NCBI RefSeq assembly: GCF_002741075.1
Contig: NZ_CP016634.1
Span: 5,570,501 to 5,634,500 of the forward strand
Direction of reading: 5' to 3'
DNA length: 64,000 nt
DNA from: Pseudomonas putida
GTDB taxonomy: Bacteria > Pseudomonadota > Gammaproteobacteria > Pseudomonadales > Pseudomonadaceae
This document shows positions 27,313-37,195 of this stretch, one piece after another. Every line of letters begins with the position of its first letter. Position 1 is the first letter of the stretch. The translations under genes and the position numbers were made by a program. Under the pieces are notes generated by a model. It was not told the origin of the DNA. It made no database searches and saw only the letters and a list, made by a program, of their open reading frames with translations.

Positions 27313-28325
27313 GAATTCCGAACCTCTTCGATCAGAGCCAACTTGGATTCTCGCGAAAGCCCTTCCCCCATGGGCTCGAAGTGAGCCTTGGAAGAGTAGG
27401 AAGCGTCACCAGGCTGCTTGCCTTCCCACGGCCGAATCTCGGAAAGAGCCACGGCCTGAGGAGCGGTATAGCTTTCAGATGCGCCTGTCAGCAGGTAATC
27501 CATCGAGGTCTCAGCCCCAAAGGTCAGCCTACTCGGATCAACTGGCGCAGATGGCGCCGGCTGCAATGTGAAGCCTTCAGACACGATCTGATCAAGAGAA
27601 TCAGCGAGCCACAAGAAGCCCGCACTGGCATGGCTTTTCAGGCGGATGATCAGATGATCATCGGGACGGGGCTCTAGAACCGAGGACTGGTCGCGCTCAT
27701 CGAAGACCCAGACGTCTTTTGTAGCGTCAGGTAGCGGGCCATTAAACAGAACCTGTTTGATCGCAGATGGCTGAGTCTTGAGCAAGCGTTGGACGGTATC
27801 GTAATCAACCAGCTGGTGGCGCAGCAGTGACCACGCAGCAGCGGAATAGCTCACGCCTAGCCGGAGGGCGAGCTGATAGAGATTGAAGGGTTCGTGCAGG
27901 GATCTGATGTTCCAGCCTTTCCGCTTGCAAACAATGGTCAGTAGCGCGCGTGGTACTAGAAGGTGATAGCCAAACGCCTCCGCTTCCTGCTCCATTTCAG
28001 CAGCCTTGGAGCCGTACTCGATAATCTCATCGAGGGCAGTGTTATGGCCCATAAAGTAGTGACCCAATTCATGCGCGCAGGTCATGTGGATCAGGCCTGC
28101 GGATCGGGCCGAGTTCAACAAGATCCCTGATCGCTCATCACGGATGAATGCGCCAAGCAGCTTGTCCATTGGACGGAGTGCCACAGACAGCCCCTCGGTG
28201 GCGGCAACCTTGAAAGGGTCCACCCGGGTGTATCCGTCCTGTTCAATACGCTCCATAGCGCGGGACTTTTCGAAAACCTCAGCAGCCATCCTCGCTGTCG
28301 TCAGCGCTATGTTGCGACGGGCCAT
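27309..28325 (-). CDS. ImmA/IrrE metalloprotease with C-terminal chagasin-like (I42) domain
   Basis: A 338-aa protein. Residues about 35-140 are an ImmA/IrrE zinc protease domain with CAHELGHYFMGH (HExxH at 85-89) and EQEAEAFGYHLLVP. Residues about 205-303 look like a chagasin/I42 cysteine-protease inhibitor: the BC-loop-like SHASAGFLW (231-239, compare NPTTGY-W), a DE-loop-like FGAE and the FG-loop RPWEG (298-302). Chagasins inhibit papain-family proteases by these loops, and the next gene encodes a papain-type enzyme. ImmA-type proteases typically cleave XRE repressors such as the one encoded just upstream. The domain call is by motif only. Confidence 0.8.
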   Translation of the reverse strand: MARRNIALTTARMAAEVFEKSRAMERIEQDGYTRVDPFKVAATEGLSVALRPMDKLLGAFIRDERSGILLNSARSAGLIHMTCAHELGHYFMGHNTALDEIIEYGSKAAEMEQEAEAFGYHLLVPRALLTIVCKRKGWNIRSLHEPFNLYQLALRLGVSYSAAAWSLLRHQLVDYDTVQRLLKTQPSAIKQVLFNGPLPDATKDVWVFDERDQSSVLEPRPDDHLIIRLKSHASAGFLWLADSLDQIVSEGFTLQPAPSAPVDPSRLTFGAETSMDYLLTGASESYTAPQAVALSEIRPWEGKQPGDASYSSKAHFEPMGEGLSRESKLALIEEVRNS

Positions 28326-28328
28326 GCG

Positions 28329-28685
28329 TTACTCCATATCTCTTCGCGCCGACTGCTTCAGAAATTCAGCAAAGCGAGCGACTTCTTCCAGATCTTTATC
28401 TGACAGGCCCTTAACGGCCCTCGCCAGGAACGCCAGCTGCTGTGGACCTTCTGGCTCCGGCTCCACCCCAGTCGTTAGATAATCCAGCGTGCGACGATAG
28501 AGCTTTGCCAGCTTGCTGAGCTCAAGAGCCTCGACTTTTCGAACACCCAACTCAATATTGGTGATAGAGGGGCGCGGGAGCCCTAACACAGATGCGACGT
28601 CATCCTGCGAAAGCCCCACGTACTCGCGAGCCCTACGCAGCCGGTCACCTATCTGGTTGCGTTCGCCTTGCCGATCCTCAGCCAC
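28329..28685 (-). CDS. XRE-family regulator paired with ImmA/IrrE
   Basis: A 118-aa repressor-like protein: helix-turn-helix at residues about 12-68 (IGDRLRRAREYVGLSQDDVA, LGLPRPSITNIELG), then a short helical tail. The start is a GTG at 28685 after AAGGGGG and overlaps the stop of the upstream small gene by 8 bases; the ImmA gene begins 3 bases after its stop. XRE plus ImmA/IrrE is a well-known regulatory pair in which the protease inactivates the repressor under stress. Confidence 0.88.
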   Translation of the reverse strand: MAEDRQGERNQIGDRLRRAREYVGLSQDDVASVLGLPRPSITNIELGVRKVEALELSKLAKLYRRTLDYLTTGVEPEPEGPQQLAFLARAVKGLSDKDLEEVARFAEFLKQSARRDME

Positions 28686-28968
28686 CGGCGCCCCCTTCGA
28701 GATGCTTCAGCACCCCATTCGTGATTTCTGTAACGAACTGCTGCCTGGAGGTGTATCCACCGTGACGGACGATCAGCTCAACAGGCAGCTTACAGTTCAC
28801 TATTTTATCGATCCCAACGAACGCATCGCACGCAGCAATCGAATCAAGCGGCGCACCGAGATCATCGGTAGCCAATGGATCTTCAAGTATCTCCAGCGCG
28901 CGCTTGTCCCAGAAGTCGCCAAGCAGCTTTTCGATTTCGACCTTGACCTTTACGCTCACAGTGTTCAC
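28678..28968 (-). CDS. hypothetical small protein heading the protease operon
   Basis: A 96-aa protein beginning MNTVSVKVKVEIEKLLGDFW, with a GYTSRQQFVTEITNGVLKHLEGG tail. No family recognised. It is the first gene of a tightly overlapping five-gene unit (small protein, XRE, ImmA-chagasin-like, C1 protease, TS-like). Its start lies 23 bases from an 11-bp palindrome that may be the operator. Confidence 0.65.
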   Translation of the reverse strand: MNTVSVKVKVEIEKLLGDFWDKRALEILEDPLATDDLGAPLDSIAACDAFVGIDKIVNCKLPVELIVRHGGYTSRQQFVTEITNGVLKHLEGGAGG

Positions 28969-28990
28969 CCCGTAAGAAAATCGAACAGTC

Positions 28991-29001
28991 TTCGTAACGA
29001 A
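28991..29001. promoter_or_regulatory. palindrome TTCGTAACGAA, candidate XRE operator
   Basis: A perfect 5-1-5 palindrome 22 bases upstream of the first start codon of the protease operon. Position and size fit a repressor site for the operon's own XRE protein. Inference from location only. Confidence 0.45.
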
Positions 29002-29531
29002 AAGCTACATCAAGGTGTGGCGGGTTTCAAGCCAGCACACAGCAGCGCTCATCACAGCATACTAAGCCATCTGCAATATTAAAATGGCATCACGCCAGAC
29101 AGATGAGCACACGCTAACCCAGGAAAAGCAGAGCTAAATCACGCTGCGACCTAGGCGCCTCGGGTCGATTGGGCCACTCGTGCATCGCCACCCCACATCC
29201 ATCGCGCAACGGTAGATACAGATCCCGACAAGGGTGAAATGGAGTAACTCAAGGTGCGTAAAAATTAGTAACAATATGTCTGCAGAAGATCTCAAGGGGC
29301 TGAAATTTTCGCTGGCAAGATCAAAATTCCGCACAGAGCTCTAACAAAGCCACCTCAACTAGACCGGCAACCATATTTCATGGTAAAGCCATACTAAAGC
29401 CTTCGATAACCACTATTACCACTATCGATTTCGCACAGAGGAAATACGAACTAAAATTAACACCGATGAGAAGCGGGATTAGGTTCCCCTCCCTACACCT
29501 AGTCCTGCGACGTTTCATCGTCCTTTGGTTT

Positions 29532-29556
29532 GCCGCCTGTTATCAGGCGGCTTTTT
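29532..29556 (+). terminator. rho-independent terminator without an upstream gene
   Basis: GCCGCCTG-TTAT-CAGGCGGC followed by TTTTT. Perfect 8-bp stem. No plus-strand gene ends nearby. Confidence 0.85.
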
Positions 29557-29649
29557 ACCAACTCCGAATTTGCTATGGCGTCAACCAACATGACGACACC
29601 AGCAACACGTAGGCTCCTTGGGGTTATCATTAAAAATGACCCTCCCTTC

Positions 29650-29678
29650 GCTATGGCCGAAAGGCCATAGCATTTTTA
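29650..29678 (+). terminator. second rho-independent terminator
   Basis: GCTATGGCC-GAAA-GGCCATAGC followed by ATTTTTATT: a 9-bp stem with a stable GAAA loop. It can stop plus-strand transcripts; in the other direction it would lie just after the LysR-like gene that ends at 29720. Confidence 0.85.
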
Positions 29679-29719
29679 TTGTCTATCGTAATTTCTCTAC
29701 GACAATAGCACTAGCCAAT

Positions 29720-30037
29720 TCATGGCTGCCTTAGATCCAGGTCATTCTCTTTCTGTGCTTCTTCAAGAGCGCTAATTGCATCTTGCAAGCTGTTGAACAC
29801 CGGAGCCAATGCGGCAGCAATCTGATCTGCTCGCTCAGTCGGAGTCCAGGCTCTTTTCCCGACAAACAACTCATCCCCAAATCGCGCTCTCAGCTTTGCC
29901 AACTGATTGCTCACGGCCGGCTGCTTCACCCCCAGGCATTCTGCCGCCCGGCTGACGCCGCCCTCGCGATGTACAACTAGGAATGCAATCAGGCAATGAA
30001 GATCTGCGTCTAAAAGGGCACTTTCATCATATATCAT
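29720..30037 (-). CDS. LysR-type protein reduced to the DNA-binding domain
   Basis: A 105-aa protein. Residues 10-70 are a normal LysR winged helix-turn-helix (LHCLIAFLVVHREGGVSRAA, then LGVKQPAVSNQLAKLRARFG, then LFVGKRAWTPT). Complete LysR regulators have about 300 residues; the effector domain is missing here. It is either a truncated gene or a dedicated DNA-binding partner. It starts one base after the stop of an upstream gene, so the pair is co-transcribed. Confidence 0.8.
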   Translation of the reverse strand: MIYDESALLDADLHCLIAFLVVHREGGVSRAAECLGVKQPAVSNQLAKLRARFGDELFVGKRAWTPTERADQIAAALAPVFNSLQDAISALEEAQKENDLDLRQP

Positions 30038-30038
30038 T

Positions 30039-30344
30039 TTAAATACTCAACTCTTCTCGAGTAAAAAACGACCTGAAGCATATGCTTTTGCAATTATTAC
30101 TCAAACAATCGAGCAATGCAGAAAACGTTGGGGTTGAATAGTGTTCAATCATGCTTTCCTCATCACTCCAAAACCCACTAATGATGAGCGAACTAAACTG
30201 TTTGTTTAACGCAACCATCACGTAGTTCAAACATTCAGAATCGCACTTGATGACATTCACAAGCTCATCAATAGTCAACAGCACGTCATCACTCGGACGA
30301 CCGACAAAGCTCACTTCCAGAGCACTAACTGACACCAGACTCAT
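30039..30344 (-). CDS. hypothetical protein, possibly ABM-like fold
   Basis: A 101-aa protein with a pattern recalling small antibiotic-biosynthesis-monooxygenase-like barrels: VMVALNKQFSSLIISGFWSDEESMIEHYSTPTFSALLDCL. The FWSDEESMIEHYSTP part is the most telling, but catalytic residues are unclear. Co-transcribed with the short LysR-like gene (1-base gap). A redox or stress-sensing role would fit but is conjecture. Confidence 0.5.
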   Translation of the reverse strand: MSLVSVSALEVSFVGRPSDDVLLTIDELVNVIKCDSECLNYVMVALNKQFSSLIISGFWSDEESMIEHYSTPTFSALLDCLSNNCKSICFRSFFTREELSI

Positions 30345-30463
30345 GATTTCTACTCCCGACGTAAAATTGGCAAGCGCTCGCCATCCTAATTTTTAATAAG
30401 ATGCGACGAATCAATTTCAAGCTGAAAGTTAGGGCGACGCTTAGCAAAGCGCCGCCCAACTTA

Positions 30464-31876
30464 TCACATAGACTTCGTGCTCCAGCCGCCTCCAAGAGCC
30501 TTATAGAGTTGTACTTCACTGTTGATCTGATTGAGCTGGTCATTCAGCAGTTGCTGCTGAGACGCGAACAACTCTCGCTGAGCATCCAAGACCGTCAGGT
30601 AGCTATCGATACCTTGGTCATATCTCTGCTGCGCCAGATCGAAGTAGGATTTGTAGTTCTCCACCAGCTGGCTTTGGGCAGTGAGCTGCTTGCCATAGGT
30701 GCCTCTAGCGGCCAATCCGTCAGCAACTTCCCGAAAAGCCGTTTGGATGCTTTTCTCATAGGTCGCTACGCTGACGTCCTTCTGAATCTCGGCGTAGTCG
30801 AGATTGGCCCGCAGTCTGCCAGCGTTGAAAATGGGTACACTGATCTGCGGGGCAAAGCTCCAGCTGTCAGATCCACCATTGAACAAGCCATCCAAATCAC
30901 GGCTGGCCGATCCAACCGAAGCGGTCAGGCTGATGCGCGGGAAGAACGCTGCCCGAGCAGCGCCGATGTTGGCATTGGCGGCCAACAGTTGGTGTTCGGC
31001 CGCACGGATATCGGGTCTGTTTAGCAATAGGTCCGCTGGAAGTCCAGCTGGTACGTCCCCAATCGCGCTCATTGCCAGAGGCGAGCCTTTGGGCAAGTCC
31101 TCAGGGATTTTCCCGCCCACCAGCAGCTGAAGAGCATTGGCATCTTCAGCAATTCGCCGGGTGTACAACGCTTTTTGCGCCTCCGCCTGATTCACCAGGG
31201 TGCGAGCTTGCCGGACATCGAGCTCTGAAGAGGTGCCAGCCCCAGCGCTAGCCTCGATCATCGAAAGACTTTCGACGTAGCTGTTCAGTGTCGCATCGGT
31301 CAGTTCCAAGAGTGCCTGATCAGTGCGCCATAAGAAGTAAGTGGTAGCCACGTCACCAACCAAGGCAATTTGTACGCTGTGCTGCGCTTCTTCCGTCGCC
31401 AAGTACTGCTGCAGTGCCTGACTGGTCAGGCTTTTAATGCGGCCGAACAGATCCAGCTCGTAAGCGGTAACCAAGCCCACTTCGTACTGGCTGTCGATGC
31501 GGGATTGCCCTGTTGGCGACAGGTCATCCGGCAGACGTCGACGGCTACCAGATGCAGCGCCATCGAGCGTCGGGAATCGCTCTGCTCGCTGAATTTGATA
31601 GAGCGCCCTGTACGCCTCGACATTCTTGGCTGCAACTCGCAAGTCGCGGTTGTTCTGCAGGGCAACATCCAGAAGACGGATGAGCGCTGGGTCTTTGAAG
31701 AACTGCTTCACCTCGGGCAGAGCCGTCGATGCACCTGCTTCAGCAACCTGCCCAGTGTAAGCCTGGCCTTTTGGCCAGCTCACCTCAACTGGCGCGTCCG
31801 GTTGACGGTAATCGGGGATCAAGCTGCACCCACTCAGCATGAGCACCGCAAAAACGGGGAGAGACTTAAACTTCAT
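30464..31876 (-). CDS. srpC: outer-membrane channel of RND efflux pump (SrpC/TtgI-like)
   Basis: A 470-aa TolC-family lipoprotein. Lipobox LSGC puts the acylated Cys at 17; the two repeated OEP domains follow (about 60-250 and 270-460), with YELDLFGRI and [27 protein letters not shown] as family signatures. It closely resembles SrpC/TtgI of P. putida solvent pumps along its full length. It overlaps the pump gene by 11 bases. It forms the exit duct for solvents and antibiotics. Confidence 0.9.
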   Translation of the reverse strand: MKFKSLPVFAVLMLSGCSLIPDYRQPDAPVEVSWPKGQAYTGQVAEAGASTALPEVKQFFKDPALIRLLDVALQNNRDLRVAAKNVEAYRALYQIQRAERFPTLDGAASGSRRRLPDDLSPTGQSRIDSQYEVGLVTAYELDLFGRIKSLTSQALQQYLATEEAQHSVQIALVGDVATTYFLWRTDQALLELTDATLNSYVESLSMIEASAGAGTSSELDVRQARTLVNQAEAQKALYTRRIAEDANALQLLVGGKIPEDLPKGSPLAMSAIGDVPAGLPADLLLNRPDIRAAEHQLLAANANIGAARAAFFPRISLTASVGSASRDLDGLFNGGSDSWSFAPQISVPIFNAGRLRANLDYAEIQKDVSVATYEKSIQTAFREVADGLAARGTYGKQLTAQSQLVENYKSYFDLAQQRYDQGIDSYLTVLDAQRELFASQQQLLNDQLNQINSEVQLYKALGGGWSTKSM

Positions 31877-34800
31877 GAGTCTCTACCTCGCTGGCGTTAG
31901 GTTTACGCTTCATGAATCCCTCAAACAACTTAACAACCACGACATAGAACAAAGGCACGAAGAAAACAGCCAGCACGGTAGCGGTGATCATGCCTCCCAC
32001 AACGCCGGTAGCGATGGAATGCTGACTACCAGCCCCGGCCCCAGACGCGATAGCCATCGGCAGCACGCCGAATGTGAAGGCAAGCGAAGTCATGAGGATT
32101 GGGCGCAGCCGCAATTTCGCAGCCTCTACAGCGGCTTTACCGATTGGGTAGCCCTGTTTCTCGTACAGCTCCTTGGCGAATTCAACGATCAAAATGGCGT
32201 TCTTCGCAGAGAGGCCGACAGTCGTCATCAAGCCGACCTGGAAGTACACGTCAGCAGTAAGATCGCGCCACAGCGTGGCTAGAACCGCGCCGAGAATGCC
32301 CAATGGAACCACCATGATCACTGACACAGGCACTGACCAGCTCTCATAAAGAGCAGCCAGGCAGAGGAACACGATGAGAACAGTCAGCGCATACAACAGG
32401 GGTGCTTGGTCGCCCGTTTGAATCTCTTCGTACGACAGACCCGTGTAGCTCAAACCGATGCCAGGTGGCAGCTGTTTCATGATCTCGGCGATTTCAATCA
32501 TCGCGTCACCGGTGCTGTAACCGGGTGCAGGCTCGCCCAAAATGTTCAGGGCAGAGATGCCACCATAGCGTTCCAGTTTTGGAGAGCCATTGACCCACTC
32601 TCCCGTGGCGAAGGCCGAGAAAGGAACCATTTGCCCAAGGCTATTGCGTACGTACCACTTGTCGAAGTCTTCAGGAGCAATGCGCGAAGTATCTTCGCCC
32701 TGGATGTACACCCGCTTTACACGACCACGATCGATGAAGTCGTTGACGTACATCGATCCCCAGGCCGCCGACATCGTTTCGTTGATGGCTGCAATGCTCA
32801 CCTGCAGTGCACGAGCCTTCTCGTCATCGATGTTCACCTGGAACTGTGGTTCGTCATCCTTGCCGTTCGGACGGACAGCTTGGAGCTTTGGATTCTCACT
32901 CGCCAGTTGCAGGAACTGGTTCCGAGCCGCCATCAACGCCTCATGCCCAAGACCAAGGTTGTCCTGGAGATAGAGGTTGAAGCCCATGGCATTACCCATC
33001 TCCAAGATGGCTGGTGGAACGAATGCCATGACACTTGCATCTTTGATTTTGGCGAAATGCTGATTCGCTCTCTGAGCAATGTCGAATACACCCTGCCCCT
33101 TGCCGTGACGCTCCTTCCAATCCTTGAACGTGATCAACACAAGGCCAGAGTTTTGGCCGCGGCCAGCGAAGTTGAAGCCGTTTACCGTCATGAAGTGCTC
33201 AACAAGCACCCCCTCGTCGTTGGCCAGGTACTCACGCACTTCTTGCAGCACACCCTCGGTCCGCTCAGCCGAGGCGTTAGCCGGCATGCGCACCTCAATC
33301 ATCATCAAGCCCTGGTCTTCATTGGGCAGGAATGCCTTTGGGATCTCTGTAAACAGATAACCCGTACCACCGGTAATCAGCACGAATGCAAGCAGGTACC
33401 GACCGCGATGCTTGAGCATTGCGCCAACACCCCGCTCAAAGCGCAGCGTGCCTCTGTCAAAGACTCGGTTAAACCAACCGAAGAAGCCTTTCTTCTCGTG
33501 ATGACCATGACCTTCAGGAGCTTTGAGAATGGTCACGCACAGTGCCGGAGTGAACACGAGAGCGACAAAGATCGACAGCCCCATACACACGACGATCGTG
33601 ATTGCGAACTGCTGGTAAATGATGCCGGCAGAGCCACCAAAGAAGGCCATAGGTACAAACACGGCCGACAGCACCATACCGATACCCACCAAGGCCCCGG
33701 AGATTTGGTCCATCGACTTGCGAGTGGCCTCGAGAGGCGATAAGCCTTCCTCGTGCATAAGCCGCTCGACGTTCTCCACCACAACGATCGCATCGTCCAC
33801 CAACAACCCGATGGCCAGCACCATGGCGTACATGGTGAGCACGTTGATGTTGATGCCGAAGTAAGGCAGCAAGGCGAATGTGGCAAGCAGCACCACTGGT
33901 ACTGCCAGCGTTGGAATCAACGTGGCCCGGAAGCTCTGCAGGAACAGGTACATCACCAGGAAGACCAGTACAACGGCCTCAAAGATGGTGTGAACCACCG
34001 ACTCAATAGAAGCGTCGACGACAGGCGTTGTGTCGTAGGGGTAAATGACCTCAACCCCTTCAGGCAGGTATGCCTTTTGCTGATCCATCAGCTTCTTGAC
34101 CGCGGCTACGGTTTCCAAGAGGTTGCCGCCAGTGGACAGTCGCAACGCCAAACTGGCAGTAGGCGAGTCCTTGTATTGGGCAGAGATCGCGAAGCTGTCC
34201 GCCCCAAGTTCCGCGCGGCCTACATCCTTCACTCGGACCTGGGAGCCATCCGCATTTACCTTGACCAGGATCTCTTCAAACTGACTTGGCGTGGTCATGC
34301 GCGTCTTACCCAGAACGGTCGCATTGAGTTGCACGCCGGAGCGAGTTGGCAATCCGCCCAATTGGCCCGACGATACCTGGACGTTTTGCTCACGAATCGC
34401 AGTCGCGACGTCGGTCGGAGTCAATTGGTAGCTGTTGAGCTTGCCTGGATCCAGCCAGATGCGCATAGCGTAGGGCGAACCAAACAGCTGGAAGTCGCCG
34501 ACACCGGGTATACGAGAGATTGGATCTTGCAGCTGTGAAGCAATCAGGTTGCCCAGATCGAAGTTGTCCAACTTGCCGGACCGATCAACCAGGCTCATCA
34601 CCAGGAAGAAGTTCATCTGGTACTTAACAACCCGAAGACCCTGCCGCTGCACCTCTTCCGGCAAGCGCGGAGTCGCGAGCTGCAGCTTGTTCTGCACCTG
34701 TACCTGCGCGATATCAGGATCAGTTCCCTGCTCGAAGGTCACGATGATGGTCATGCTACCGTCGGACGCGCTCTCTGCCGACATGTAGCGGAAACCATCC

Positions 34801-35015
34801 AGGCCACTGAGCTGTTGCTCAATAACCTGAACCACTGTGTCTTGGACAGTTTGTGCGGAAGCACCCGGATAGCTGACCTGGATCGATACCGCAGGTGCCG
34901 CAATGTTCGGATATTGGCTAATCGGCATTTTTACCAGCGACAATGTGCCAGCAAGCATCGCGACAATCGCGAGAACCCAAGCAAAAATGGGCCTGTCGAT
35001 GAAAAAGCGAGACAT
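31866..35015 (-). CDS. srpB: RND efflux transporter (SrpB/TtgH-like)
   Basis: A 1049-aa HAE1-type inner-membrane pump: 12 helices and two large periplasmic loops. [20 protein letters not shown] carries the proton-relay Asp pair in TM4; [16 protein letters not shown] is in TM10-11. Length and gene context match SrpB/TtgH of P. putida, which expel toluene and other solvents plus some antibiotics. Encoded between the membrane-fusion protein gene and the outer-membrane channel gene. Confidence 0.93.
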   Translation of the reverse strand: MSRFFIDRPIFAWVLAIVAMLAGTLSLVKMPISQYPNIAAPAVSIQVSYPGASAQTVQDTVVQVIEQQLSGLDGFRYMSAESASDGSMTIIVTFEQGTDPDIAQVQVQNKLQLATPRLPEEVQRQGLRVVKYQMNFFLVMSLVDRSGKLDNFDLGNLIASQLQDPISRIPGVGDFQLFGSPYAMRIWLDPGKLNSYQLTPTDVATAIREQNVQVSSGQLGGLPTRSGVQLNATVLGKTRMTTPSQFEEILVKVNADGSQVRVKDVGRAELGADSFAISAQYKDSPTASLALRLSTGGNLLETVAAVKKLMDQQKAYLPEGVEVIYPYDTTPVVDASIESVVHTIFEAVVLVFLVMYLFLQSFRATLIPTLAVPVVLLATFALLPYFGININVLTMYAMVLAIGLLVDDAIVVVENVERLMHEEGLSPLEATRKSMDQISGALVGIGMVLSAVFVPMAFFGGSAGIIYQQFAITIVVCMGLSIFVALVFTPALCVTILKAPEGHGHHEKKGFFGWFNRVFDRGTLRFERGVGAMLKHRGRYLLAFVLITGGTGYLFTEIPKAFLPNEDQGLMMIEVRMPANASAERTEGVLQEVREYLANDEGVLVEHFMTVNGFNFAGRGQNSGLVLITFKDWKERHGKGQGVFDIAQRANQHFAKIKDASVMAFVPPAILEMGNAMGFNLYLQDNLGLGHEALMAARNQFLQLASENPKLQAVRPNGKDDEPQFQVNIDDEKARALQVSIAAINETMSAAWGSMYVNDFIDRGRVKRVYIQGEDTSRIAPEDFDKWYVRNSLGQMVPFSAFATGEWVNGSPKLERYGGISALNILGEPAPGYSTGDAMIEIAEIMKQLPPGIGLSYTGLSYEEIQTGDQAPLLYALTVLIVFLCLAALYESWSVPVSVIMVVPLGILGAVLATLWRDLTADVYFQVGLMTTVGLSAKNAILIVEFAKELYEKQGYPIGKAAVEAAKLRLRPILMTSLAFTFGVLPMAIASGAGAGSQHSIATGVVGGMITATVLAVFFVPLFYVVVVKLFEGFMKRKPNASEVETHEV

Positions 35016-35028
35016 GACTGTGGCCCCC

Positions 35029-36177
35029 TCAGTTAGCCGAGGCTTCAGTTTTGGCAGCGAACTCGGCTACCAAATCGACGTTTTTCGCTTCTACAGCGTT
35101 GACTGCAATACCGCTGCGGACACGCTGGACACCTTCGGTGATGATTCGCTCACCAGCATTAACGCCTTTGCCGATCAGCCAGGCGTTCCCCACCGTGCGG
35201 AGAGTCTCAACTTCACGTGATTCGACCGTATTGTCCGATTTCACAACCCAGACAGTCGGAACACCTCGCGTATCGCGGCTAATAGCCTGCTGCGGCACCA
35301 GGATTGCCGCCTGCTGAACACCTTCCTTGAGCAGCGCGTGGACAAACATGCCAGGCAGCAGCTTGCGGTCAGGATTAGGGAATTCGGCACGCAAGGTGAC
35401 CGACCCGGTTGTCGGATCGACACTCACTTCCGAGAACTTGAGCACACCTGGCAACGGGTAAGCACTGCCGTCATCCAGGCTCAGGCTGACATGCGCTTGG
35501 TTCTCTCCCGAGTTCTGCAGTCGACCGGATTCCAATGCCTTCTGCAGGCCCAGCAGCTTAGTGATCGGTTGGGTCACGTCTACATAGATGGGATCCAGCT
35601 GGGTCACGGTGGCCAACGATTGGGCTTGTCCATTGGTGACGAGCGCCCCCTCCGTTACTGCCGAACGCCCAATGCGTCCCGAAATGGGAGACAGCACACG
35701 GGTGTACTGGACATCAATACGAGCGACTTGATAGTCGGCTTCAGCCTGTTTCCAGGCCGCCAACGCATCGTCGTATTGCTGCTTGCTAACTGCCTTGGTC
35801 TGCAACAGCGTTTCATAACGCCGAGCCAAGTTTTCTGCGGTAGTGCGGTTGGCTTCAGCACGGCGCAGTCGGGCCTCGTAGGTACGAGGGTCAATCTGGT
35901 ACAGCTGCTGCCCCAGTTTGACTTCAGCACCCTCGACAAACGAACGCTTCTCGAGAATTCCTGAAACCTGAGGACGCACTTCTGCAACTCGGTAAGCCGA
36001 GGTGCGTCCAGGCAGGTCAGTGGTCAAAGTCAGCGCTTGCGAACGCACCGTATAGACACCCACCTCAGGGGGCGTAACGGCCACGCTTGACTGCTTCTGT
36101 TCTCCGCACCCCGTTATCAGCATCAGCGCAACGAAGGGCATCACGTGTGTTGCACGCAAAGGTCGTAAGTGTTTCAC
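35029..36177 (-). CDS. srpA: membrane-fusion protein of RND pump (SrpA/TtgG-like)
   Basis: A 382-aa periplasmic adaptor. Lipobox ITGC gives the acylated Cys24. Then come the barrel-sandwich/lipoyl parts ([21 protein letters not shown]), an alpha-hairpin (about 100-165), and [18 protein letters not shown]. First gene of the pump operon; its start faces the IclR regulator over 233 bases that contain the likely operator. Confidence 0.92.
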   Translation of the reverse strand: MKHLRPLRATHVMPFVALMLITGCGEQKQSSVAVTPPEVGVYTVRSQALTLTTDLPGRTSAYRVAEVRPQVSGILEKRSFVEGAEVKLGQQLYQIDPRTYEARLRRAEANRTTAENLARRYETLLQTKAVSKQQYDDALAAWKQAEADYQVARIDVQYTRVLSPISGRIGRSAVTEGALVTNGQAQSLATVTQLDPIYVDVTQPITKLLGLQKALESGRLQNSGENQAHVSLSLDDGSAYPLPGVLKFSEVSVDPTTGSVTLRAEFPNPDRKLLPGMFVHALLKEGVQQAAILVPQQAISRDTRGVPTVWVVKSDNTVESREVETLRTVGNAWLIGKGVNAGERIITEGVQRVRSGIAVNAVEAKNVDLVAEFAAKTEASAN

Positions 36178-36243
36178 CAGATGGCTCCATGTCTCCGCCC
36201 CTATACCGAGGCATGTGGTCTCAGAATCGCATTGTGGTTAAGT

Positions 36244-36260
36244 GTACCATTATGCGGTAC
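36244..36260. promoter_or_regulatory. palindrome GTACC-N7-GGTAC in the pump control region
   Basis: GTACCATTATGCGGTAC lies between the divergent srpA-like and srpS-like genes. It is a natural candidate for the IclR or TetR regulator site controlling both directions. Assigned from position and symmetry. Confidence 0.55.
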
Positions 36261-36410
36261 GATGGATGCAAGCGAACCAGAACGACCGTCGGTCGCAGTG
36301 ATATGGCGTCAGCGATCAGGACAGGTGACTGGCTTGAGTGGACAGGGAGCTCTAAAGTGACGGCCAAATAGAGAAAATGCGGCAGCGACGGTCCGCGCAG
36401 AGGAAGTGAT

Positions 36411-37190
36411 ATGAATCAATCAGACGAAAATGGTGGGAAGGCTGGAGGCATTCAGGTTATTGCCCGAGCGGCCTCCATCATGCGTGCGCTAGGCAGTCAT
36501 CCACATGGCCTAAGCCTGGCCGCCATCGCACAGGTTGTTGGATTACCCCGCTCGACGGTGCAGCGAATCATCTACGCGCTTGAGGAAGAGTTTCTCGTGG
36601 AAGCACTTGGCCCGAGCGGTGGCTTCCGGCTTGGGCCTGCGCTAGGCCAACTCATCAACCAGGCACAAACCGACATTCTTTCATTGGTGAAACCATACCT
36701 CCGCTCGCTCGCTGAAGACCTTGGCGAATCGGTCTGCTTGGCCTCACTTGCAGGAGACAAGATTTATGTCTTGGACCGCATTGTGTCCGAGCGTGAACTG
36801 CGGGTTGTATTTCCTATTGGGATCCACGTCCCGGCTGCTGCAACCGCTGCTGGTAAAGTGCTCCTCGCGGCTCTCCCCGAAGAGTCGCTTCAAACAGCAC
36901 TCGCCAAGCAGCTTCCTGTCTATACCCCCAACACACTGGGACGTCAGGATCTGATTAAGCAGCTGAAAGAAGTCAGAGTGAGCGGTTTGGCAAGTGATAT
37001 CGATGAGCACATCGACGGCGCATGCTCGTTCGCAACCTTGTTGGATACCTACCTCGGCTACTACTCGCTCGCTGTAGTAACACCCACTGCCAGGGCCAGA
37101 TTGCAATCTGACGCGATTAAAGAGTCGCTTCTGCTAAGCAAGCAGAACATTGAACGCGCGATTGGTCGTGCCTCGAAGAAAACGAGCTGA
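36411..37190 (+). CDS. srpS: IclR-family regulator of the pump (SrpS/TtgV-like)
   Basis: A 259-aa repressor. The winged helix-turn-helix is at about 14-75 ([20 protein letters not shown]); the effector domain covers 85-250 with [20 protein letters not shown]. In P. putida, TtgV/SrpS represses the pump operon and is released by aromatic solvents. Divergent from the pump genes and 5 bases before the TetR gene, exactly as in srpSR/ttgVW. Confidence 0.9.
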   Translation: MNQSDENGGKAGGIQVIARAASIMRALGSHPHGLSLAAIAQVVGLPRSTVQRIIYALEEEFLVEALGPSGGFRLGPALGQLINQAQTDILSLVKPYLRSLAEDLGESVCLASLAGDKIYVLDRIVSERELRVVFPIGIHVPAAATAAGKVLLAALPEESLQTALAKQLPVYTPNTLGRQDLIKQLKEVRVSGLASDIDEHIDGACSFATLLDTYLGYYSLAVVTPTARARLQSDAIKESLLLSKQNIERAIGRASKKTS

Positions 37191-37195
37191 AGTCG

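Larger units (their letters stand above)
28969..29719. other. 750-base AT-rich noncoding region with two plus-strand terminators
   Basis: No convincing coding region. Open frames (e.g. 66 codons at 29134-29334, minus) lack a ribosome site. Two strong terminator hairpins lie at 29532 and 29650, both oriented to stop plus-strand transcription, though no plus-strand gene precedes them. This invites the idea of one or two small RNAs. Confidence 0.5.

Noticed and set aside
29134..29334. 66-codon minus-strand frame
   Set aside because: No ribosome site, no homologous look, and it lies in an AT-rich noncoding stretch.
32406..33743. 445-codon frame antisense to the RND pump gene
   Set aside because: The minus-strand pump is complete and conserved; this is its shadow.
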